Shown piece by piece: positions 7,023 through 12,544 of a stretch of 12,544 nt of DNA (the stretch's first letter is position 1; each line of letters opens with the position of its first letter). The notes beneath the pieces were generated by a model, which was not told the origin of the DNA, made no database searches, and saw nothing but the letters and a program-made list of their open reading frames with translations. Origin of the DNA: Pleurocapsa sp. MO_226.B13. GTDB taxonomy: Bacteria > Cyanobacteriota > Cyanobacteriia > Cyanobacteriales > Xenococcaceae. The DNA is taken from contig JASJEI010000112.1 in NCBI GenBank assembly GCA_030064795.1, forward strand, positions 1 through 12,544, in the 5' to 3' direction. The position numbers and the translations under genes are program-made.

Positions 7023-9290
7023 CTAAAAATCAGTGGCAATTTGAATTACCTGCATCAGATCCTGGATGCTGCGACATTCTGCGGGAAGCAAACAAGGATA
7101 GACATTTAATCCTTCGATCTGATTGGCTGCTTCGGTAGTTGCAGTATCTAAAGTAATTAATGGCAAAGCCGAGAGATATTCGGATTTTTGGAGCGATCGC
7201 AAATATCGAGCCGAGTCGGCAATCTGATAACCATCTAGCACTATTACATCTAGTTGCCAAATCCGAGCTAAGATGTGTGCCTGTTCTAAACCTTCAGCTT
7301 CAATAATCCGATATCGAGAATGGGATTGTGGGAAACTATAGTCCGACCAATCTTGTTCTGCCCAATCTTTAAGATTAAAATCCAAACCATGATTGCTACC
7401 TATAGTCGCATCAATTGCTTCAGGTTCGGGATAAAGACAAAGAATCGTCAGGGAGCGATTAGGTCGAGCGGGAGCGGATTCAGAAGCCCTGTCGTTCTTG
7501 GCAGCCAAAAAGTCGGGTTGAAAACTAATTAGAGGCAACTTCAAAGTAAATCGGCAGCTATTGAGCCAATATTCACTGTCGATCCCTCCCTGAAGCACTT
7601 CTGCCAAATATTTAGCCAAGACCAAATTTAGTTTTGCTCCTCGTTGGAGTGAGTCTAAGTCTTCTGTTGTCCAAGGTACTGAAGAAACTTCGGTAGTGTG
7701 ATTACTAACTGTAATTGCTATTGCTTTATTTAAACTTTTAATTTCAACTTTGATTGCTAAAATGCTTTCTGGGTCAGAAAACTCCAATGTCTCTAACATT
7801 AAGTGGGAGATGATACTAGACAAACATAACTTATTGGCGATCGCTACTTCTAATCCCGTCTCGATATCCAACTGTAACTGAGGAGTAGCAATTGCTGGAT
7901 CTAATTTTTCTTCCTTCGTTGATTCGAGCTTAGTTAATACTTGCTGATAAAGTCGAGCGCATAAATGTTTTAGCTCGATCTTTTCTGGTTTTAGCTTCCG
8001 TTTTCCAGTCGTCAAGCTAGTCAGTTCCAGCAAATCATTGACAATACTCATTAGTTGTTTTCCGCTGCTGTGAATCAACTGTACGTAGCGAGTTTGTTTT
8101 TGATTGAGCATTCCCAATTTTTGGGCCCCCAGCAAACTGGATAAACCAACAATACCCGTCAGAGGGGATTTTAGTTCGTGACTGACAGTCCCTAACAAGC
8201 GATCGACGGTTGTGGAAGTATTTGCCGTTTTGGGCTGAGTGGGCTCTGCATTTTCAGAGCTGGCTAGCGATGACTCGATCGCTAATACTAGCCAGTATTT
8301 AGCTGTTTGATTCTCTCCTAATTGCTGCCGAGCTAAAGTCAAAGGTAGTTTGAGATAGTTCCATTTTGTTCCTCGTTCCCAATGAATACCAAGAGCAAGA
8401 TCGTCAGTTGAATCTAGACTAGAATTTTCCTTTGGATATGATGCTGCTAAATGCTCGATTACGGTGCGTAGTTGCTGCTGTCCCGATCTTAGCTTTTCTG
8501 GGTTCAAATTTGTCTTTTTAGGCAAGGCATTCAAACGATCTTGGGAACGGTATTGCTCGCTTAAATAACTAGATTCGTCATTATTTTCTGATCCGTCTTG
8601 CCATGGTGTCTCTAGTTGTTTTTTTAGCCACCAATCAGCCACAGATGCCTCTAATGGCTGCTGCTGAGGATCTTGGACGCTAGAGATTCTCGCTTGCCAG
8701 CATCGATTCAAGTAAAAATTTCTGCCTTCAGAAGTTTCAATTTTGAGAGGCAGCTCAATAAAATCAATAAAGTTAATTAAATTTAATAAAGGAGAAGATA
8801 AACTCGGTAAATTTAAACCTGGAGTAGATTGACTAGCTGTCGCTGCTAGATGTTTAAGCAATCTAGTCAGATCTAATCTGCCTTGTAACTGTCGCTCGCG
8901 AACAATTAAGTATTTGTTCTGGCGATCGTCATCAAGAAAATCAGCTTGTAAACAGTTTAAAAATTCTTTAAGTGGGGTATCTGCTTGATATACTATTGCT
9001 GGTTCGATTAGACTTTTAAAATCTCTAACTGTTGGAAAGATCGTATTTTGGGGACGCGCTATTTTGGGATGAGCGATCGTCGCCACGGGAAATTGTTGCC
9101 AAGATTTGGCTAAAAATGAGAGCAAAGTTTGAGAATTAATTATTCCCCAGGTATTTTTCTCTCTTGGTATTGCCAGACATTCACAATTGGTCTGCTGAAA
9201 AATATTGAGAATGCTCCCTAAATCGGCTTCTGGTTGACAGATGGGAATGGAACAGACAAAATCATTCAAGGTAGGATTAGGGCTAGACAT
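7023..9290 (-). CDS. CBS/PAS-like histidine kinase homologue with degenerate ATPase and C-terminal pseudo-receiver
   Basis: The 755-residue soluble protein has no membrane span. Residues 9-150 look like a CBS pair. Residues 165-340 look PAS-like, ending TAKYWLVLAIES. HisKA spans about 362-430 with a sound H-box, LLGTVSHELKSPLTGI (His371). The ATP-binding part (about 470-590) keeps the fold pattern, but the N-box Asn is replaced (LMLETLEFS, Glu500), DxGxG reads SNHTT, and GxGLGL reads GAKLNL (551-556). The C-terminus (612-755) aligns with receivers: ILCLYPEPE stands where the acidic pair should be, VLDG keeps Asp686, and the conserved Thr and Lys are lost. By these criteria it should not bind ATP normally nor accept phosphate in a standard way. 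The layout recalls CikA, whose pseudo-receiver binds the Kai complex, but CikA has a GAF domain and a working kinase. It diverges from kaiA, which suggests, without proof, a clock role. The start ATG at 9290 has only a weak purine stretch upstream. Confidence 0.85.
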   Translation of the reverse strand: MSSPNPTLNDFVCSIPICQPEADLGSILNIFQQTNCECLAIPREKNTWGIINSQTLLSFLAKSWQQFPVATIAHPKIARPQNTIFPTVRDFKSLIEPAIVYQADTPLKEFLNCLQADFLDDDRQNKYLIVRERQLQGRLDLTRLLKHLAATASQSTPGLNLPSLSSPLLNLINFIDFIELPLKIETSEGRNFYLNRCWQARISSVQDPQQQPLEASVADWWLKKQLETPWQDGSENNDESSYLSEQYRSQDRLNALPKKTNLNPEKLRSGQQQLRTVIEHLAASYPKENSSLDSTDDLALGIHWERGTKWNYLKLPLTLARQQLGENQTAKYWLVLAIESSLASSENAEPTQPKTANTSTTVDRLLGTVSHELKSPLTGIVGLSSLLGAQKLGMLNQKQTRYVQLIHSSGKQLMSIVNDLLELTSLTTGKRKLKPEKIELKHLCARLYQQVLTKLESTKEEKLDPAIATPQLQLDIETGLEVAIANKLCLSSIISHLMLETLEFSDPESILAIKVEIKSLNKAIAITVSNHTTEVSSVPWTTEDLDSLQRGAKLNLVLAKYLAEVLQGGIDSEYWLNSCRFTLKLPLISFQPDFLAAKNDRASESAPARPNRSLTILCLYPEPEAIDATIGSNHGLDFNLKDWAEQDWSDYSFPQSHSRYRIIEAEGLEQAHILARIWQLDVIVLDGYQIADSARYLRSLQKSEYLSALPLITLDTATTEAANQIEGLNVYPCLLPAECRSIQDLMQVIQIATDF

Positions 9291-9719
9291 AGATCTTTTC
9301 GGTTTTTGTCTTCAGAAGCAAACTTAGTCAAGTAGGGGATTCAAGCTCTGTTCGTTGTCTCCAGAGCCACCCTCGATAGAGGCGAGCTTAGTCTTTCTCA
9401 GGTGGATTATCAGTTCACCATCAATTGTTAGACGAGGTTTGGTAGCCCTATGGTGGATTGCTATAACTTGGTAAGTAAGTATTAAACCGCCCTCAACTAC
9501 GCCTTAATTATTACATTTTACATTAACGGCTTTTTGGGTGCAGACGCATCAGCTTAGAGAGGCTTGATGACTATCTGTGACTAAATATATTATTACCCTT
9601 GGCGCGATTCAAACTACTATAGTTTTAAGTAGTGTTTTATTACAATTCGCAAACTGACGCAATAAATGTTAACTTTTACTAATACATATTAGGTACGAAT
9701 TAGCACTAAACCTTGTCTA

Positions 9720-9746
9720 TTGACGATTGCTGCTTGAGAAGACCTA
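9720..9746 (+). repeat. Imperfect direct repeat upstream of kaiA, copy 1
   Basis: TTGACGATTG (9720-9729), five bases, then TGAGAAGACCTA (9735-9746). It matches copy 2 (9807-9829) at TTGAC-N-ATTG, at all of TGAGAAGAC, and at the closing CTA or TA. The copies start 87 bases apart and differ by the five-base gap. It overlaps a candidate -35 box. Confidence 0.5.
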
Positions 9747-9806
9747 TTATTCTGGAAGTTCGCTTGCGATTGCTACTATTGTCATCAAGTGAAATGTTAC
9801 CTAGCG

Positions 9807-9829
9807 TTGACTATTGTGAGAAGACACTA
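9807..9829 (+). repeat. Imperfect direct repeat upstream of kaiA, copy 2
   Basis: TTGACTATTG (9807-9816) runs directly into TGAGAAGACACTA (9817-9829), ending 28 bases before the kaiA ATG. Its place in the leader or promoter makes it a candidate regulatory site, or the relic of a local duplication. Confidence 0.5.
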
Positions 9830-9857
9830 GCAACCACAAAGTATAGTTCGCCTAGAA

Positions 9858-10823
9858 ATGTCAGATTATCAAGACCAAGATCTATTTTCTTCTAAAGACT
9901 CTGTGTCGAGTAAACTACACGTCTGTTTGTTTTGCAGTCAGCAGCAATTTACTCAGACAATAGCTAAGCTGTTACATAGCGATCGCTATGAACTCAAGTA
10001 TTTGAATCTTGCTGAGGAGCTATTTGACTTTACCACTCAAAATAGAGAGCAAATAGACTGTATTGTCTTGGTTAATGAGGCTGAGGTCGATTCTATCTTG
10101 GAGCGGTTGTGGCACTCAAAAATTTTATTGCCTACTGTAATCATTAAAACCGAACAACCCAATCAAACAGTCGTAAATTCACAATCGGCTCCCGATCTGG
10201 CTAAAATCTCTAGCTTTAATACTCTTTATCATCAAGCGGAAATCCATCTCTATCCCACTCAACTAAAAGAAATAGACTCTTATATTAAGTTGGCTATTAC
10301 TAAATTTTTAAATCTGGTTCCCGATTCTCAAGTTGATTATCAACTCAGATGTCAGTTAGAAGAAGAAGGAGTGCGTAATTCTCTGCTAAATCAACAGCGT
10401 CGCTTAACCGAAAAAATCCAAGAGAGACTCGGTTATTTAGGAGTATACTATAAGCGCAATCGCAGCCAATTTTATCATAATTTACCTTTAGAACAGCAAA
10501 AAAAGTTAGACCGCAAATTGAGTTTGAGCTACCGCAAAATTTTGTTGAATTACTTTAATGACAGTTCGCAAATCAATAAGTTAATAGACGATTTTGTCGA
10601 TCGGGCTTTTTTTATTAATGTTTCTACCTCGCAAATCTTAGAAATTCATATGGAGTTAATAGATGAGTTTTCTCAACAGCTTAAAATCGAAGGTAGAAGC
10701 GATGATATTCTCTTGGATTATCGTCTACCACTAATTGATATTATTGCTCATCTATGTGAAATGTATCGTCGTTCTATTCCAGGGGATGATATCTCGCTAG
10801 AGTTGTTGTTTGGAGTAAAATGA
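9858..10823 (+). CDS. kaiA: Circadian clock protein KaiA
   Basis: KaiA stimulates KaiC autophosphorylation by binding the KaiC C-terminal tail, and is sequestered by KaiB at night. The 321 residues have the full-length layout: an N-terminal pseudo-receiver (about 20-150), a linker, and the C-terminal four-helix dimerisation domain (about 180-308). The latter holds RLGYLGVYYKRN at 190-201, HMELIDEF at 264-271 and DILLDYRLPLIDIIAHLCEMYRRSIP at 283-308. It is longer than the 284-residue Synechococcus elongatus protein, with about 15 extra residues at the front and a tail GDDISLELLFGVK at the end. A GTG at 9903 would give MSSKLHVCLFC, which lines up with the S. elongatus start; neither start has a good ribosome-binding site, so the true start is open. 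It is the first gene of the kai cluster, 103 bases before kaiB. Confidence 0.97.
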   Translation: MSDYQDQDLFSSKDSVSSKLHVCLFCSQQQFTQTIAKLLHSDRYELKYLNLAEELFDFTTQNREQIDCIVLVNEAEVDSILERLWHSKILLPTVIIKTEQPNQTVVNSQSAPDLAKISSFNTLYHQAEIHLYPTQLKEIDSYIKLAITKFLNLVPDSQVDYQLRCQLEEEGVRNSLLNQQRRLTEKIQERLGYLGVYYKRNRSQFYHNLPLEQQKKLDRKLSLSYRKILLNYFNDSSQINKLIDDFVDRAFFINVSTSQILEIHMELIDEFSQQLKIEGRSDDILLDYRLPLIDIIAHLCEMYRRSIPGDDISLELLFGVK

Positions 10824-10865
10824 ACGGTGTAGTCGATCGCCTATTTTTTAATACAATCATCAAAT

Positions 10866-10890
10866 GTTTTTTGAGAAAAACTTTATTTTC
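10866..10890 (+). terminator. Weak hairpin between kaiA and kaiB
   Basis: GTTTTT (10866-10871), loop TGAG, AAAAAC (10876-10881), then TTTATTTTC. It is AT-rich with one G-C pair, so termination would be partial at best. It may lower read-through from kaiA into kaiB, fitting the separate kaiA and kaiBC transcripts known in S. elongatus. Confidence 0.3.
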
Positions 10891-10926
10891 ATCTCTTTGC
10901 GGGAAACGTAAAGATTATTCAAAATT

Positions 10927-11235
10927 ATGGATCAATTTAGAAAAACTTATGTATTAAAATTGTATGTTGCTGGCAATACACCGAATTCGGTTAGAGCCTT
11001 AAAAACTCTCAAAAACATTTTAGAAAAAGATTTTCAGGGAGTCTACGCTTTGAAAGTAATTGATGTACTGAAAAATCCGCAACTAGCTGAAGAGGATAAA
11101 ATTTTGGCAACTCCAACTTTATCCAAAGTCTTACCGCCTCCAGTACGCAAAATTATCGGCGACTTGAGCGATCGCGAGAAAGTATTGATTGGTTTAGATT
11201 TACTCTATGAAGAAATTCGCGAGCGAGAAATGTAG
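10927..11235 (+). CDS. kaiB: Circadian clock protein KaiB
   Basis: KaiB is the fold-switching clock protein. In its thioredoxin-like state it docks on the KaiC CI ring and captures KaiA and CikA. The 102 residues are the standard length and very close to the S. elongatus sequence as I recall it: [20 protein letters not shown] near the start, [20 protein letters not shown] in the middle, and [18 protein letters not shown] towards the end. Gly89 and Asp91 correspond to the pair whose mutation favours the switched fold. The proline run Pro70-Pro72 in the switching region is present. Nothing is missing. It lies 103 bases after kaiA and 97 before kaiC, all on the plus strand. No Shine-Dalgarno sequence is seen before the ATG. 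A TACAAT box at 10852-10857 could be part of a kaiB promoter but lacks a clear -35. Confidence 0.98.
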   Translation: MDQFRKTYVLKLYVAGNTPNSVRALKTLKNILEKDFQGVYALKVIDVLKNPQLAEEDKILATPTLSKVLPPPVRKIIGDLSDREKVLIGLDLLYEEIREREM

Positions 11236-11242
11236 GCTCGTC

Positions 11243-11270
11243 TTGAAGCTATGTCGTAAAATATTATACT
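11243..11270 (+). promoter_or_regulatory. Candidate promoter in front of kaiC
   Basis: TTGAAG (11243-11248) and TATACT (11265-11270) are 16 bases apart, a fair sigma-70-like match within the kaiB-kaiC gap, leaving a leader of about 55 bases. In S. elongatus kaiB and kaiC share one rhythmic transcript, so an extra promoter here would be a difference. This is sequence evidence only. Confidence 0.35.
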
Positions 11271-11332
11271 GTCGTTTGAGATTTCTCTGAGTATTACTCC
11301 CAGCAATTAAATTTTTTCCGTGTGAGTTTTAG

Positions 11333-12544
11333 ATGAACCAAGCAAATCCCAATAATCAGCCACAACAAACAGAAATATTAACCAGAGGCGTTCGCAAGAT
11401 TCGCACCATGATTGAAGGATTTGATGAAATCACTCATGGTGGATTACCGATTGGTAGAACTACCCTGGTAAGTGGAACATCGGGTACGGGTAAAACTTTG
11501 CTCGCAGTTCAATTTCTTTATCGAGGAATTGAATTTTTTGACTGTCCTGGTATTTTTGTCACCTTTGAGGAGTCACCCAGAGATATTATTGAAAATGCCT
11601 ATAGTTTTGGCTGGGATTTGCAGGAGCTAGTCGATCGCGGTAAGTTGTTTATTTTGGATGCCTCACCCGATCCTGAAGGACAAGAAGTCGTAGGTAATTT
11701 CGATCTATCGGCATTAATCGAACGTATTCAGTACGCTATTCGTAAGTATAAAGCGAAACTAGTCTCCATTGACTCAGTTACAGCAGTATTTCAGCAGTAC
11801 GATGCAGCTTCGGTAGTCAGACGAGAAATATTTCGCTTAGTAGCTCGTCTCAAACAGTTGCAAGTCACTTCAATTTTGACCACAGAAAGAGTAGAAGAAT
11901 ATGGGCCAATTGCTCGCTTTGGTGTAGAAGAATTTGTTTCTGATAACGTAATTATTATTCGCAATGTTTTAGAGGGGGAACGTCGTCGCCGTACTATTGA
12001 AATCCTCAAGTTACGCGGTACTACCCATATGAAGGGAGAATATCCCTTTACAATTACTAATGATGGCATCAATATCTTTCCCTTGGGAGCAATGCGTCTT
12101 ACTCAACGTTCTTCAAATGTGCGACGTTCTTCGGGAGTTAAAACTCTGGATAAGCTCTGTGGTGGCGGTTTCTTTAAAGATTCGATTATTTTGGCGACAG
12201 GAGCAACGGGTACGGGTAAAACCCTGTTAGTCAGCAAATTTTTAGAAGAAGGCTGTCTTCAAGGAGAAAGAGCCGTCTTATTCGCCTACGAAGAATCTAG
12301 AGCGCAGCTATCTCGAAATGCTTCTTCCTGGGGAGTAGACTTCGAGGAGATGGAGCGTAAAGGTTTGCTCAAGCTACTCTGTTGTTATCCCGAATCAGCA
12401 GGTTTAGAAGATCATTTACAGATGATCAAGTCAGAGATTACCGAATTTAAGCCTTCTCGTATTGCGATCGACTCGCTATCGGCTTTGGCGAGGGGAGTAA
12501 CCAACAATGCTTTTCGTCAGTTTGTAATCGGGGTAACTGGCTAT
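11333..12544 (+). CDS. kaiC: Circadian clock ATPase/kinase KaiC (3' end outside the window)
   Basis: KaiC is the hexameric core of the clock: a slow ATPase (CI) and an autokinase/phosphatase (CII). The visible 404 codons cover all of CI and most of CII, out of about 520. CI shows Walker A GTSGTGKT (48-55), paired catalytic glutamates TFEE (79-80), Walker B LVSID (143-147) and the CI-CII linker. CII shows Walker A GATGTGKT (290-297), AYEE (Glu320-Glu321), IAIDSLSALARG (377-388) and FRQFVIGVTGY at the edge. Numbering is shifted by +2 against S. elongatus because of a longer glutamine-rich N-terminus (MNQANPNNQPQQTE). The Ser/Thr phosphorylation pair and the KaiA-binding tail lie past the right edge and cannot be judged. 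No frame break is seen. The start has no strong ribosome-binding site. Confidence 0.98.
   Translation, partial: MNQANPNNQPQQTEILTRGVRKIRTMIEGFDEITHGGLPIGRTTLVSGTSGTGKTLLAVQFLYRGIEFFDCPGIFVTFEESPRDIIENAYSFGWDLQELVDRGKLFILDASPDPEGQEVVGNFDLSALIERIQYAIRKYKAKLVSIDSVTAVFQQYDAASVVRREIFRLVARLKQLQVTSILTTERVEEYGPIARFGVEEFVSDNVIIIRNVLEGERRRRTIEILKLRGTTHMKGEYPFTITNDGINIFPLGAMRLTQRSSNVRRSSGVKTLDKLCGGGFFKDSIILATGATGTGKTLLVSKFLEEGCLQGERAVLFAYEESRAQLSRNASSWGVDFEEMERKGLLKLLCCYPESAGLEDHLQMIKSEITEFKPSRIAIDSLSALARGVTNNAFRQFVIGVTGY

Larger units (their letters stand above)
9291..9857. promoter_or_regulatory. Divergent control region between the kinase-like gene and kaiA
   Basis: These 567 bases hold no convincing gene. 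What I can see: a hairpin at 9364-9389 (GAGC, CCTC, loop GATA, GAGG, GCTT with a symmetrical internal loop); the octamer GGTGGATT twice (9401-9408 and 9452-9459); a perfect tandem TTACATT (9511-9524); an ACTACT/AGTAGT inverted repeat (9613-9618 and 9628-9633); and two longer imperfect direct repeats close to kaiA. A TTGACG-N19-TATTAT pair (9720-9750) is a possible kaiA promoter with an over-long spacer. The region is long enough to hold an unannotated small RNA, but I cannot support one. Confidence 0.5.
2470..11175. repeat. HIP1 octamer GCGATCGC, nine scattered copies
   Basis: The span only brackets the sites. Exact copies are at 2470, 2551, 3115, 5339, 6238, 7193, 7837, 9979 and 11168. All are inside coding sequence: PhzF-like three, ppc two, kinase-like two, kaiA one, kaiB one. 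This palindrome is strongly over-represented in many cyanobacterial genomes, and about 0.2 copies would be expected by chance in a window of this size. None is in the decayed zone or the insertion element. Confidence 0.85.

Noticed and set aside
9511..9524. Tandem TTACATT as an HLR1 site for RpaB or RpaA
   Set aside because: HLR1 has two TTACA-type repeats ten bases apart. Here they are seven bases apart, so the spacing does not fit.
9713..9895. A 60-codon plus-strand frame just before kaiA
   Set aside because: It overlaps the kaiA start in another frame, covers the direct repeats, and its product has no family resemblance. It is most likely chance.
1..12544. tRNA, rRNA or CRISPR array
   Set aside because: I looked for T-loop and acceptor patterns and for regularly spaced repeats on both strands and found none. 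The only direct repeats are short and two-copy.

Overview
The window reads as chromosomal DNA from a cyanobacterium. It carries the circadian clock cluster kaiA-kaiB-kaiC, a cyanobacterial-type phosphoenolpyruvate carboxylase, and nine exact copies of the HIP1 octamer GCGATCGC. The base composition is AT-leaning and few genes have a clear Shine-Dalgarno sequence. I cannot name the species from this sequence. The coding style would fit a non-marine-picoplankton group such as a pleurocapsalean or chroococcalean strain, but that is inference only.

Layout. Positions 1-2052 are a decayed zone. The C-terminal fragment of a YfdX-like gene (97-371, minus) abuts a complete but dead IS630-family element (372-1580), which has 29-bp terminal inverted repeats and a TA duplication. 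About 470 bp of AT-rich DNA without a convincing gene follows. Positions 2053-3213 (minus) hold a small, probably degenerate ORF, a hairpin with a T-rich tail, and an intact PhzF-family gene. Divergent from PhzF is a 63-residue single-span membrane protein (3382-3573). Next is ppc (3845-6958), which converges through a shared terminator-like hairpin on a 755-residue CBS/HisKA/pseudo-receiver protein on the minus strand (7023-9290). A 567-bp divergent control region separates that gene from kaiA (9858-10823), kaiB (10927-11235) and kaiC, which runs off the right edge after 404 codons (11333-12544).

How the genes fit together. KaiA, KaiB and KaiC form the post-translational oscillator: KaiA promotes KaiC autophosphorylation and KaiB sequesters KaiA. 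All three look intact where visible. The KaiC phosphorylation sites lie beyond the window. The kinase-like protein next to kaiA has a good histidine phospho-acceptor box. Its ATP-binding boxes and its C-terminal receiver have lost nearly all the usual catalytic residues, an arrangement reminiscent of the clock kinase CikA, which also ends in a pseudo-receiver. I regard this as the most interesting gene here.

Regulatory observations. An imperfect direct repeat built on TTGAC-N-ATTG and TGAGAAGAC lies twice in the last 140 bp before kaiA. A perfect 7-bp inverted repeat lies between the divergent PhzF and small-membrane-protein genes. There is a possible independent promoter in front of kaiC. 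None of these has been tested.
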